DNA of 64,000 bases from Sinimarinibacterium arenosum (GTDB taxonomy: Bacteria > Pseudomonadota > Gammaproteobacteria > Nevskiales > Nevskiaceae): positions 1-64,000 of the forward strand of contig NZ_SUKF01000007.1 in NCBI RefSeq assembly GCF_005047655.1. The letters are read 5' to 3'. A program made the translations under genes and the position numbers. How positions within the stretch are numbered: position 1 is the stretch's first letter; each line of letters begins with the position of its first letter. Shown here piece by piece: positions 32,623 to 41,896 of this stretch. The notes beneath the pieces are model-generated. The model was not told the DNA's origin. It did not search any database and worked only from the letters and a program-made list of their open reading frames with translations.

Positions 32623-33471
32623 ATGACTGCCATTCAGACACTTTCGAAGCGGGTGGCGCTGGTGACGGGCGCCAGCCGTGGGATCGGAAGAGCGATCGCG
32701 CGCCGCTTGGCGGCACAGGGGGCCTCAGTTGTGGTTTCGGCCTCGCCGCGCTCGGAGTCGGGTCTGCGCGAGACCTGCGAGCTGATCAGCGCCGCTGGAG
32801 GGCAGGCCGCCGCCGTGGTCACCGATCTGGCGGATGCATCAATGCGGGCAGAGCTGGTGAGTCGGGCTGCAGCCGCGTTCGGTGCGATCGACATTCTGGT
32901 CAATAACGCTGCCACGATTACCGCATATGCGCCGCCGAGCCGCATCGATGCCGCAGCGCGGCAGGCGATGTTCGAGATCAATTTTCATGCGCCGGTGGAT
33001 CTGATCCAGCAGGCCGTGCCGGGCATGCTGGAGCGCGGCTGGGGTCGCGTGCTCAACATCAGCAGCGAGACGGCGCGGCAGCCGGCCATTCCCTACCCCG
33101 GGCCGGCAAAGTTTGTTCACGCGCTGACGCTGTATGGCTGCTCTAAGTCTGCGCTGGAGCGGTACACGCTGGGCCTCGCGGCTGAGCTGCATGGCAGCGG
33201 AGTCGGGGTGAATGCGTTGATGCCGTACAAGATCGCGCATTCGGAGAGTGCTGCGGAGATCGCGCAGCGGATGTCCGCTGCGCATCCCGATTGGGTTGAG
33301 CCGGTCGAAATGATGGCCGAAGCGGCGTATCAGCTGATCAGCGGCACGCATACCGGCTGGATTGCGGTTAGCCGTGATGTGCTGCAGCGGCTGCAGGTAC
33401 CGCTACTCGCTTTGGATGGAGCGACGCCGCTGGGGGACGCGCTAACGCTGGATACCTTGATCCGGCGTTAA
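32623..33471 (+). CDS. Short-chain dehydrogenase/reductase
   Basis: The 282-residue product starts at ATG 32623 after GGGGACGAG. The NAD(P) motif TGASRGIG is at about 15-22 and NNAA near 93. The catalytic triad is Ser in NISSET near 145 and Tyr-Lys in YGCSK near 171. A C-terminal extension of about 30 residues ends in LDTLIRR. SDRs act on alcohols and ketones; the setting next to kshA makes a steroid or steroid side-chain substrate plausible, but the sequence alone does not show it. Confidence 0.88.
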   Translation: MTAIQTLSKRVALVTGASRGIGRAIARRLAAQGASVVVSASPRSESGLRETCELISAAGGQAAAVVTDLADASMRAELVSRAAAAFGAIDILVNNAATITAYAPPSRIDAAARQAMFEINFHAPVDLIQQAVPGMLERGWGRVLNISSETARQPAIPYPGPAKFVHALTLYGCSKSALERYTLGLAAELHGSGVGVNALMPYKIAHSESAAEIAQRMSAAHPDWVEPVEMMAEAAYQLISGTHTGWIAVSRDVLQRLQVPLLALDGATPLGDALTLDTLIRR

Positions 33472-33524
33472 ACCGACAGCGCCCGAACGAATCGGGCGCT
33501 GTCGTCTGTGTTTCGAGGATCGAT

Positions 33525-34607
33525 TCAGGCGGCTTGCGTGGTGGGTGCGCCGTCCATGCCGCGAGCGTGGTAAATGCCTTCGACCGGTTTCAGGATCTCG
33601 TCGCGCATCGAGCGCGGATTGTAGAACTGCCTGTACCACGCGCGCTGCTTGAGGAACGGACCGTCGCCTTGAACATACAGGCCGCGAATATTCGGGCGCT
33701 TGTATTTCCAGACTTCGAAGTCCTGCGCGAACGCGGCCAATGCCATTGCCTGATACTGGCGTGCAATTTCGACGTCCTGCTCGGTGTAGGCGGGCTGGCC
33801 AGTGGGCGACTTCACCATCAATCCGTGCCAGACGTAGGCGCTGCCGTCGTCAACCGGGGTATGTGCGATATAGATGTACGAGTCGTGCGTGCCGGTCATC
33901 TTGGTGATCAGCAGGCTGGGGCCGGTGTAGGTCGCGGTGGTCTCAAGCAGGGGTCCGCCTTCGGTCGTCAGGGTACGATGGCCACCGCCCATGCGCTGCA
34001 CGGCAACCTGGCCGCGGAACTCGTTCTCGAAGTATTTCGTCGTCGAGCCGTGGATCGGTCCGAAATGCGCGACGTCGGTGATGTTGTCGAGGATCTCCTG
34101 CGTATGGCAGTTGACCACGCCCAGATCGTCGAACGCGATCGGCACCCACGACGGATCGCCGCATTCCGGAATGACCGGGAGTTCGTAGTCCGGCTCGCCG
34201 CCTTCGGGGTCATGCCAGACGAATACCGCACCCATGTGTTCCTGCACCTGCCACGCGCGGACCTTCGCCGCTGGAGGAATCGGCCCGGTGCTGTACGGAA
34301 TCTGGTTGCACTTGCCATCCGGGCCAAAACGCCAGGCGTGATACGGGCAGCGGATCGAATCGCCCTCGACGGCGCCGTCCATCGACACGTATGAGGTGGA
34401 GTTACGTCCGAGGTGCGTGCCCATGTGCGGGCAATAGGCGTCGAGCAGAATCACCTTGCCGCTCTGCTTGCCGCGATACAGCGCGAACTCCTGGCCAAAG
34501 AACTTCACACCCTGCGGTGTATCGGTCACCTTCGCCGACTCGGCGATCATGAACCATCCGCGAGGGAACGTGAATTCGCCCAGCTCGTATTCCGCAGTAG
34601 TTGCCAT
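33525..34607 (-). CDS. kshA: 3-Ketosteroid 9-alpha-hydroxylase oxygenase subunit (KshA-like)
   Basis: The 360-residue Rieske oxygenase would hydroxylate C9 of a 3-ketosteroid, which with KstD opens ring B. The Rieske cluster ligands are CPHMGTHLG near residue 59 and CPYHAWRFGPDG near 87. The mononuclear iron site is DVAHFGPIH near 181. Blocks such as AWRFGPDGKCNQIPYS are typical of KshA. The partner reductase KshB is not in the window. The gene diverges from the hsaA-type and kstD genes, which act in the same pathway. Confidence 0.88.
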   Translation of the reverse strand: MATTAEYELGEFTFPRGWFMIAESAKVTDTPQGVKFFGQEFALYRGKQSGKVILLDAYCPHMGTHLGRNSTSYVSMDGAVEGDSIRCPYHAWRFGPDGKCNQIPYSTGPIPPAAKVRAWQVQEHMGAVFVWHDPEGGEPDYELPVIPECGDPSWVPIAFDDLGVVNCHTQEILDNITDVAHFGPIHGSTTKYFENEFRGQVAVQRMGGGHRTLTTEGGPLLETTATYTGPSLLITKMTGTHDSYIYIAHTPVDDGSAYVWHGLMVKSPTGQPAYTEQDVEIARQYQAMALAAFAQDFEVWKYKRPNIRGLYVQGDGPFLKQRAWYRQFYNPRSMRDEILKPVEGIYHARGMDGAPTTQAA

Positions 34608-34995
34608 CGTGTTGCTCCGCGCGCCGCGGATGAGACCCGGCGGCTGCCTTTGTGATCTGTCGAGTCGCGGGCCGACCTGCCCACAAGTACGGCGCCAGTG
34701 TGGGAACTCGACTGCAGCGCGACATCACCCGTTTGAATGAACTGCCGGTGTCGCCGACGGGCGGTGTTGTACGGCGCAAACCGGACCGTCGGTGACTACG
34801 GGATCGCATCCATTGATGAACCATGGACGTATCCGCATGGCCTGCAAGCGTGAATGGTCGCGGGTCCCACTGTGGACGCTGAGTAGTCACTTCGGACGAT
34901 CCTGAATCGGGCCGTTGTATGAAAAAGTGCAGGCTTGACGAGGCATGCGTGCGACAGCGCGACACGCCGTACATGACAGAGGCAAGGAGAACGCA
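34608..34995. other. Divergent control region of the steroid cluster (no gene seen)
   Basis: These 388 bases separate kshA from the hsaA-type gene, which read apart, so both promoters must lie here or close by. The hsaA-side ribosome binding site AAGGAG is at 34984-34989. A TTGACG at 34935 could be a -35 box, but I see no strong -10 and no clear operator palindrome. No open frame with coding character is present. Confidence 0.5.
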
Positions 34996-36195
34996 GTGTC
35001 GACGCAAACCCAATCCAAGACGTCCCCGATCAGTCCTGATGTGCTGGTACAGCGGGCGCGCGACATGATTCCGCGACTCAAAGAACGTGCGGCTCAGTGC
35101 GAAGCCGAACGCAAGGTGCCGGACATCACGGTCGCTGAAATGCAGGAAGCCGGATTCTTCCGCGTGCTGCAGCCGAAGAAGTACGGCGGCTACGAGATGG
35201 ACCCGCAGGTGTTCTACGACGTGCAGATGGCGCTGGCCGAAGGCTGCATGTCGACGGCGTGGATCTACGGCGTCATCGGTGTGCACAACTGGCAGATTGC
35301 ACTGTTCGATCCGCGTGCCTCCGAGGATGTCTGGGGCGCGGGCGATACCGACGTGCGAATTGCCTCGACCTACATGCCCAAGGGACAGGTCACGCCGGTG
35401 GAAGGCGGTTTCAAGTTCAGCGGACGCTGGGGTTTCTCCAGCGGTATCGATCATTGCCAGTGGGTGTTCCTCGGCGGCCTGATTTTCAACGAAGGCCAGC
35501 CACCGGAGTACCGCACATTCCTGTTGCCGCGTTCGGACTTCGAAGTCATCGATACCTGGCATGTGATGGGTCTGAAGGGCACCGGATCGAAAGACATCGT
35601 GGTCAAGGATGTGTTCGTGCCGGAGTACCGCACGCACAAGGCGTCGGACGGTTTCATGGGCACCAATCCGGGACGCGAGACCTTCACCTCCGATCTGTAC
35701 AAGCTGCCGTTCGGGCAGATCTTCGTGCGCGCGGTGTCGACTGCGGCCATCGGCGGGCTGCAGGGTGCGCTGGATACGTTCCTGGACTTCGCCCAAGTGC
35801 GCGTCGGTGACATGGGCAACAAGACCTCGGAGCAGGCGCCAGCACAGCTGGCCGCGTCCGATGCGGCGCTCGCGGTCGACGAGATGAAGCTGGTGCTGCA
35901 GCGCAATTTCGACGTGCTGATGAACAAGATCCGTGCGCATCAGCCGCTGGATGACATCCGCCAGCGCAGTCATTTCCGCTATCAGGCGGCGCAGGTGGTG
36001 GAGCGGTGCGCGCGCCACACTTATCAGCTGTTCTCGGCCTGCGGCGGTCGCGGCATCTTTCTCGACTTTCCGTTGCACCGCTATCTGTCCGACATGATGG
36101 CTGCGCGGGGTCACTACGCGAACAATCCGGAACAGTTCGGTCGCAACTACGGCAGCGTGCTGCTGGGCAAGGAAAACACGGACTACTTCCTGTAA
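34996..36195 (+). CDS. HsaA-type flavin-dependent monooxygenase (steroid degradation)
   Basis: The 399-residue product starts at GTG 34996 behind AAGGAG. It has the acyl-CoA dehydrogenase fold used by group D flavin hydroxylases. The blocks GFFRVLQPKKYGG, VGVHNWQIALFD, GRWGFSSGIDHCQWVFLGG and MGLKGTGSKDIVVKDVFVP match HsaA, which hydroxylates the phenolic A ring of the secosteroid 3-HSA. HsaA of Mycobacterium is 394 residues. The FMN reductase partner (HsaB) is not nearby. The gene is followed by kstD with 42 bases between them. Confidence 0.85.
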   Translation: MSTQTQSKTSPISPDVLVQRARDMIPRLKERAAQCEAERKVPDITVAEMQEAGFFRVLQPKKYGGYEMDPQVFYDVQMALAEGCMSTAWIYGVIGVHNWQIALFDPRASEDVWGAGDTDVRIASTYMPKGQVTPVEGGFKFSGRWGFSSGIDHCQWVFLGGLIFNEGQPPEYRTFLLPRSDFEVIDTWHVMGLKGTGSKDIVVKDVFVPEYRTHKASDGFMGTNPGRETFTSDLYKLPFGQIFVRAVSTAAIGGLQGALDTFLDFAQVRVGDMGNKTSEQAPAQLAASDAALAVDEMKLVLQRNFDVLMNKIRAHQPLDDIRQRSHFRYQAAQVVERCARHTYQLFSACGGRGIFLDFPLHRYLSDMMAARGHYANNPEQFGRNYGSVLLGKENTDYFL

Positions 36196-36237
36196 GTGCA
36201 GGCAGATCCAGGTCCGGAACGTGTGGGGGAGACATCA

Positions 36238-37986
36238 GTGAGCAATCAGGCAGGTCAGGGGTTCGATCAGGAATTCGATGTCATCGTTGTGGGTTCCGGC
36301 GGTGGCGGCATGACTGCGGCGCTGTGTGCCAAGAGCCACGGTTTGTCTGCGGTCGTGCTCGAGAAGGACGCCTACTATGGCGGCACCAGCGCGGTCTCCG
36401 GCGGCGGCATCTGGATTCCCTGTAACGACGACATCGCGCGTACCGGCGGTTCCGATTCCTTTGATGAGGCGATGACCTACCTGAAGGGTCTGATCGGCGA
36501 CGAAGTACCGGAATCTCGCATCGCGGCGTATCTGAAAACGGCGCCGGAGATGGTGCGCTTTATGGCGCGGACTTTCGGTGTGCGATTCCGCAACGTGCCG
36601 AAATATCCTGACTATTACCCGAACAGACCGGGCGGCAAGGAAGGCTGGCGCTCGATGGAGCCGGCTGAATTTGACGCACGCTTGCTGGGTGACGAGTTCG
36701 ATCATCAGCGTGAGGCGTTCAAGGGCACCTTGCTGATGGGCCGGATCGCGATGGACCAGGTTGAAGCGCATACCCTGTTCTCGCGCGGTCCGGGTTGGGT
36801 CTGGCTGACGATCAAGCTGTTGCTGAAATATTGGCTGGATTTCGGCTGGCGTCGGCGCACGCATCGGGATCGCCGGCAGGTGCTGGGGCAGGGCATGGTC
36901 GCGGCAATGCGTTACGCGATGATGCAGAACAATGTGCCGCTGCAGTTGAAGACCGGGATGGAGTCCTTGATCGACGATCAGGGACGTGTCGTCGGTGTCG
37001 TGGTCAAGCGTGACGGACGCACGCTACGGTATCGCGCCCGTCGCGGCGTGGTGCTGGCCTGCGGCGGTTTCGAATCCAATCCGCAGATGCGGGAACAGTA
37101 TCTGGCCAAGCCAACCAAGGTCGAATGGACCGCGGCACCGCCGATCAACCACGGCGACGGCATTCGTGCCGGTCAGGCCTTGGGCGCTGCACTCAAGCAT
37201 ATGGATCTGGTTTGGGGTTCGCCGACGGTGCGCCGGCCGGGCGCTGCACAGCAGATCACCCTGTTCGTCGAGCGCGGCATGCCGGGTTGCGTCGCCGTCA
37301 ACAAGAAGGGTCAGCGCTTCGTCAACGAAGCTGCAGCCTACCCGGACTTCCGCAACGCGATGTACGCCGACGATGCCAAGGGTAATGGCACTGTGCCGTG
37401 CTGGCTCGTGTTCGACGCAACCTTCCGCTACAAGTACCCGATGGGCATTTTTCTGCCGGGCCAGATCGAACCGGATTCCAAGCTGCCCAAGGACTGGCTC
37501 GACAACGTCTATTACAGGGCCGATACGCTGGATGCGCTGGCCGGCAAGATTGGCGTCGACGCGCAGGGGCTGAAGGCCAGCGTCGCGAAGATGAACGAGT
37601 ACGCCAAGACCGGCATCGATCTCGAATTCCACAAAGGCGAGACCGCGATCGACCGCTATTACAGCGATCCCAGCGTCAAGCCGAACACCTGCCTGGGGCC
37701 GATCCTCAAGCCGCCGTTCTATGCCGTGCGCATGGATGCGGGTGAAATCGGAACCAAGGGCGGATTGGTAACCGACGAAGACGCACGCGTGTTACGCGAA
37801 GACGGGAGCGTGATTCCGGGCCTGTATGCCACCGGCAATACCTCGGCCCCGGTGATGGGACCGACCTATGCCGGCGCCGGCTCGACCCTGGGTCCGGCCA
37901 TGGCGTTCGGGTACGCCGCGGCGCAGCACATCGCAAAAGACACGAACGCCAATGTAGCGTCGAGCCAGGTCGCAGCCGCGGCCTGA
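36238..37986 (+). CDS. kstD: 3-Ketosteroid delta-1-dehydrogenase
   Basis: The 582-residue flavoprotein inserts the C1-C2 double bond into 3-ketosteroids. GTG 36238 is chosen because GGGGGAG lies just upstream. The FAD motif FDVIVVGSGGGGMTAAL is at residues 13-29, followed by LEKDAYYGGTSAVSGGGIWIP. The C-terminal PTYAGAGSTLGPAMAFGYAAA closes the FAD site. Together with kshA it would break ring B. Catalytic tyrosines of the family are likely within the PDYYPNRPGG region but are not assigned with certainty. Other members of this flavoprotein family use different steroids. Confidence 0.88.
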   Translation: MSNQAGQGFDQEFDVIVVGSGGGGMTAALCAKSHGLSAVVLEKDAYYGGTSAVSGGGIWIPCNDDIARTGGSDSFDEAMTYLKGLIGDEVPESRIAAYLKTAPEMVRFMARTFGVRFRNVPKYPDYYPNRPGGKEGWRSMEPAEFDARLLGDEFDHQREAFKGTLLMGRIAMDQVEAHTLFSRGPGWVWLTIKLLLKYWLDFGWRRRTHRDRRQVLGQGMVAAMRYAMMQNNVPLQLKTGMESLIDDQGRVVGVVVKRDGRTLRYRARRGVVLACGGFESNPQMREQYLAKPTKVEWTAAPPINHGDGIRAGQALGAALKHMDLVWGSPTVRRPGAAQQITLFVERGMPGCVAVNKKGQRFVNEAAAYPDFRNAMYADDAKGNGTVPCWLVFDATFRYKYPMGIFLPGQIEPDSKLPKDWLDNVYYRADTLDALAGKIGVDAQGLKASVAKMNEYAKTGIDLEFHKGETAIDRYYSDPSVKPNTCLGPILKPPFYAVRMDAGEIGTKGGLVTDEDARVLREDGSVIPGLYATGNTSAPVMGPTYAGAGSTLGPAMAFGYAAAQHIAKDTNANVASSQVAAAA

Positions 37987-38027
37987 GCAGGGATGGCCCG
38001 CGGAATGCGGGCAGCAGGGGGAGACGA

Positions 38028-39581
38028 ATGATGCATCGACGTGCCGCACGGGGGTGGCTGGTTGCTGCAGGGCTGACAGCGGGGTTGCTTTCAGCCTGTG
38101 GCGGGGACAGCGCGTCCACGGCAAAGGGTGTCGAGCCTGTGCGCGCCAAGTTGACGCAATCCGGGCGATGGCTGATGGATGCCGATGGCCGGGTCGTCGT
38201 GCTGCATGGCTTCAACATGGTGGCCAAGCGGCCGCCGTATCGGCCATCGGCACTGGGGTTTGGTGCCGACGATGCCGACTTCATCGCCAGCCAGGGATTC
38301 AATACCGTGCGCCTCGGATTGATCCACAAGGGCTTCGTTCCCGAACCCGGTCACTATGACGCTGCCTATCTGGATGACATTGCCGCGACGGCTGAGCTCC
38401 TGACCGCGCGTGGAATCTACGTGCTGCTGGATTTTCATCAGGATCTCTACAACGAGCGCTATCAGGGCGAAGGCTTTGCGGACTGGGCGACGCAGGACAG
38501 CGTTGCCGGTGATCCGGCTGATTCGCCGCGCTGTGCCCAAGGTTTTCCAGTCAACATCTTCACCTGCGACGCCTTGTGGGAAGCCTTCGACCGGTTTCTG
38601 GGGATCAACGGCGAGACGCCTGCGCAGAGCGCGCGTGGCATGAGCTTGCAGGATGAGTTTGCCGAGGCCTGGACGCAGGTGGCGCAACGCTTCGTCAAGA
38701 TGCCGGGCGTGTTCGGGTATGACCTGCTGAACGAACCTTATCCCGGCAGTGCGACGCTGACCTGCCTGAATCCCTTGGGGTGCCTGGGGGACCAGGACAC
38801 GGCGCTGACGGCGTTTCATCAGCGCGTGGTGGATGCGATCACCATCGTGGATCCGCAGACCGTGCTGTTCTACGAACCCTACGCGACCAATTTCAACGCA
38901 GGCTTTCCGACCGCACACGGTGAGTTGCATGGCGCCAACGGCTTCGGGCTGAGCTTCCACAACTATGCCTGCCCGTTCGGCGTCGTGGGGATTCCGCCGG
39001 AACTGGGCCTGGGCACGCTGTGTGGCCCGCTATTCGAGCAGAGCGTCTTCGGCAACGCCGAGGCCCAGGCGCAGAAATATCCGCAGACGCTGCTGCTCAG
39101 CGAATTTGGTGCGACTGACGATATCGATGCGATCACACGGATGGTCGATCTGGCCGATGCCAACCGTGTGTCGTGGCAGTACTGGGCATGGTGGAACGAG
39201 GACGTCTGCTGTGAACGTCCGGACGAAGGCGTCATCGATCACCCTTCGAATCCTCCGACCGCGGAGCATCTCGACCAGGCCAAGCTTGACGCGCTGGTGC
39301 GGCCGTTCCCACGGCGAATCGCCGGAACGCCGGAGGCATGGTCGTTCAGCGCCGGCACCCGTCAATTCGAACTGAGCTATCTGATCAAGGCGGCCGATGG
39401 CTCCACCCGCGACATGCATGGCGCGCTGACCGAGGTCTGGGTGCCGCGGCGGCACTATCCCAATGGTTACGAAGCCAGCGTTGACGGCGCTGATATCGTG
39501 TCCGCCGCGGATGCCGAAGTGCTGCAGCTGCGCGCACGTACGGATGCAAGCTCGGTGCAGCTGGTACTGACGGCGCGATAG
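38028..39581 (+). CDS. GH5-family glycosidase lipoprotein (endoglycoceramidase/steryl-glucosidase-like)
   Basis: The 517-residue lipoprotein has its lipobox LSAC near residue 24. The GH5 barrel covers about 45-430: VVVLHGFNMVAKRPP near 57, LDFHQDLYNERY near 137, the acid/base glutamate in LLNEPYPG near 239, and the nucleophile in LLSEFGAT near 361. A C-terminal beta domain (about 430-517) matches the arrangement of endoglycoceramidases. Related enzymes cleave glucosylceramide or steryl glucosides. The gene follows kstD by about 40 bases on the same strand, so a role in freeing steroids or lipids from glycosides is plausible but unproven. Confidence 0.82.
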   Translation: MMHRRAARGWLVAAGLTAGLLSACGGDSASTAKGVEPVRAKLTQSGRWLMDADGRVVVLHGFNMVAKRPPYRPSALGFGADDADFIASQGFNTVRLGLIHKGFVPEPGHYDAAYLDDIAATAELLTARGIYVLLDFHQDLYNERYQGEGFADWATQDSVAGDPADSPRCAQGFPVNIFTCDALWEAFDRFLGINGETPAQSARGMSLQDEFAEAWTQVAQRFVKMPGVFGYDLLNEPYPGSATLTCLNPLGCLGDQDTALTAFHQRVVDAITIVDPQTVLFYEPYATNFNAGFPTAHGELHGANGFGLSFHNYACPFGVVGIPPELGLGTLCGPLFEQSVFGNAEAQAQKYPQTLLLSEFGATDDIDAITRMVDLADANRVSWQYWAWWNEDVCCERPDEGVIDHPSNPPTAEHLDQAKLDALVRPFPRRIAGTPEAWSFSAGTRQFELSYLIKAADGSTRDMHGALTEVWVPRRHYPNGYEASVDGADIVSAADAEVLQLRARTDASSVQLVLTAR

Positions 39582-39671
39582 AGCGCCTGATCGCGCTGAC
39601 GTTTGTGAACGTTCTTTGCTGGTCGATGATTGGATCGCAGCCTCACCCTGCTGTCCTACGGAGAAGCTGAG

Positions 39672-40583
39672 ATGGGCAAGACTGCAGTGCTGTTGATCGC
39701 AACGCTGATCCTGATTCCGCTGCTTGCATTGAAGTTCGATCACCCACTCAGCGCCGAACAATGGCAGCTGCTTCACTCAGTTGGCGTCATCATGCTGTGC
39801 TTCGCTGCGGCGTGTTTCGTTCTCGGCGAGCTCACTGGCAATGTCAGCCAGGTCGACAAGCTCTGGAGCATCACCCCGGTGGTCTATGCCTGGTATCTCG
39901 CAATTGCGGGTGCAGGTGCAGAGGGGATCGATCCGCGCATGCTGCTGATGGCGGTGCTGGCCACCGTATGGGGTGTCCGACTGACCTACAATTTTTCACG
40001 CCATGGTGGGTACAGCTGGAAGTTCTGGACGGGTCACGAGGACTACCGCTGGGCACATGTACGTCAGAACCCTGGCTTGAATACGCGCCTTGGTTGGACC
40101 TTGTTCAACCTGTTCTTCATTTGCCTGTACCAGAATGCCTTGCTGCTGCTGATCGCGTTGCCGTCGCTGATGGTCCACGGCGCAATGCGCCCGCTCGGTG
40201 TGCCGGATCTGTTGCTGGCGCTGGCGTTTCTGGGGCTGGTCGTATTTGAAATGGTGGCGGACCAGCAGCAGTGGAACTTCCAGGCGGAAAAACGGCAGCG
40301 CGCTGCGCGCGGTGAGGTTCCGCCGTCCGGCTTCATCAAGACCGGACTGTGGGCACGCTCACGTCATCCCAACTACTTCGCCGAACAATCGATCTGGGTA
40401 GTGTTCTTTCTGTTCAGCGTCGTGGCGACGGGCCGATTCAACTGGAGCATCGCCGGTTGCGCGCTGCTGATCCTGCTGTTCCAGGGCAGCGCCAATCTTG
40501 GCGAACGTATTTCCCGGTCGAAATATCCGGATTACGCGGACTATCAGCGCCGCGTCCCACGCTTCGTTCCGCGCATATTCTGA
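39672..40583 (+). CDS. DUF1295 membrane protein (steroid 5-alpha-reductase-like fold)
   Basis: The 303-residue product starts at ATG 39672 and has about seven membrane helices. The conserved block KTGLWARSRHPNYFAEQSIW near residue 232 is the signature shared with steroid 5-alpha-reductases and isoprenylcysteine methyltransferases. A GNVSQVDKLWSITPVVYAW segment near 57 is typical of DUF1295. The substrate is unknown, but an NADPH-dependent reduction or a lipid-directed reaction in the membrane is likely. Its place after the steroid genes is suggestive. Confidence 0.85.
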   Translation: MGKTAVLLIATLILIPLLALKFDHPLSAEQWQLLHSVGVIMLCFAAACFVLGELTGNVSQVDKLWSITPVVYAWYLAIAGAGAEGIDPRMLLMAVLATVWGVRLTYNFSRHGGYSWKFWTGHEDYRWAHVRQNPGLNTRLGWTLFNLFFICLYQNALLLLIALPSLMVHGAMRPLGVPDLLLALAFLGLVVFEMVADQQQWNFQAEKRQRAARGEVPPSGFIKTGLWARSRHPNYFAEQSIWVVFFLFSVVATGRFNWSIAGCALLILLFQGSANLGERISRSKYPDYADYQRRVPRFVPRIF

Positions 40584-40664
40584 GCGCGGTGTCGCGTGCG
40601 CAAATCGGGATCATGCTCCGCTGAGTGACGGCGTCGTATAGTCGCCGCTCGATCGGGAGTCGCT

Positions 40665-41891
40665 GTGGACGTTCGCAGTCTGAGTCATCTGTGTTGTCGC
40701 CTGTTGGCGCTGTACTTCGGCGTGGAAGCGCTGGCGGGTCTGCCACCGCTGATGGCGGACCTGTGGCAGCGATACGTTGCACCCGAGGCACGCTCGCTGG
40801 TGGCGCTGGCCGTGCAGCATGCCAGGTTCGGGATCGACCTGTTATCCGCGCTGCTGCTCTGGGTTGCGTCGCCGTGGCTGGCAAAAGCGTTATCCAGCCG
40901 GATAGCGCCGGCACACCGCCAGGCGGTGAATGACGCAGCCGCGGTCGTTCGCCTGGGCGCAGTCATGCTGCTGGTGGTGGCGACTTCGAATGTCTTCATC
41001 GTGGTGCTGGGCGAGCTGATGGCGGGGCCATCTGCAGATCGAGGCTGGATGCTGGCAGCGCAGGGACTTGGGCTGCTGATCGAGCTGAGTGGGGGATTGC
41101 TGTTGCTGCTGTTTGCCCCTGAGATTTCCGGATGGCTGGGTTTTGCGCGCGTCGAACCGCGACGCGCGACGCCAGTGGCGACCGTTGCGGAGCAGGCCAG
41201 CCTCGGTGAGCTGATCGGCGATCTGGTCGGCGCGGCTGGCAGCCTGGGCGTGCGCCGCGTCACCGAGTTGGCGCAGACCGTTCGGGCGGAAGCCGAAGGC
41301 GTGGCGCGCCGGGTTGTTCGATCATCGCTGGACTCGATCATTGCCGCGGTCGAGTTGCGCAATCCGGACTTCAGTGCAGCGACTGCGGCCGACGGCACCG
41401 TCACCATCATGTTCAGCGACATGGAAGGCTTCACCGCGATGACCCAACGACTGGGAGACCAGCAGGCACATCGCGTGATCAAGGAGCACAACCGGGTCGT
41501 GCGTCGCGCGGTCGCTCACCATGACGGGCAGGAGGTTGAACTGCAGGGTGACGGGTTCCTGCTGGCATTTGCCGATGCGGCAAAAGCACTCAGCTGCGCC
41601 GACCAGATCCATCGTGAGCTGACCCGCTACAGCGCGCGGCATCCGGATACGCCGATCCGTGTGCGGATAGGCTTGCACAGCGGCACGCCAATCAAGGAAG
41701 GCGACCGCTTTTTTGGCATCACGGTCATTCTTGCGGCACGCATTGCCGCGCAGGCGCACGGGGGTGAGACCCTGGTGTCAGCGCAGGTTTACCAGCAGCT
41801 GCGAGACGACGCGCGATTCAAATTTGATGCCGGGCGTGAAGCGCAGCTCAAAGGGTTGTCGGGATCACACCGCATGTATGCGCGGTGCTGA
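40665..41891 (+). CDS. Membrane-anchored class III adenylate/guanylate cyclase
   Basis: The 408-residue product starts at GTG 40665. About four membrane helices lie in the first 165 residues. After a helical linker (about 170-235), the cyclase domain (about 245-400) has the metal-binding FSDMEGFTAMTQRLGD and the second aspartate in LQGDGFLLAF, so it looks catalytically competent. GLHSGTPIKEGDRFFG near 347 is normal for the family. It should make cAMP (or cGMP) in response to an unknown membrane or cytoplasmic cue. The gene is not part of an obvious operon. Confidence 0.88.
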   Translation: MDVRSLSHLCCRLLALYFGVEALAGLPPLMADLWQRYVAPEARSLVALAVQHARFGIDLLSALLLWVASPWLAKALSSRIAPAHRQAVNDAAAVVRLGAVMLLVVATSNVFIVVLGELMAGPSADRGWMLAAQGLGLLIELSGGLLLLLFAPEISGWLGFARVEPRRATPVATVAEQASLGELIGDLVGAAGSLGVRRVTELAQTVRAEAEGVARRVVRSSLDSIIAAVELRNPDFSAATAADGTVTIMFSDMEGFTAMTQRLGDQQAHRVIKEHNRVVRRAVAHHDGQEVELQGDGFLLAFADAAKALSCADQIHRELTRYSARHPDTPIRVRIGLHSGTPIKEGDRFFGITVILAARIAAQAHGGETLVSAQVYQQLRDDARFKFDAGREAQLKGLSGSHRMYARC

Positions 41892-41896
41892 CGGGT

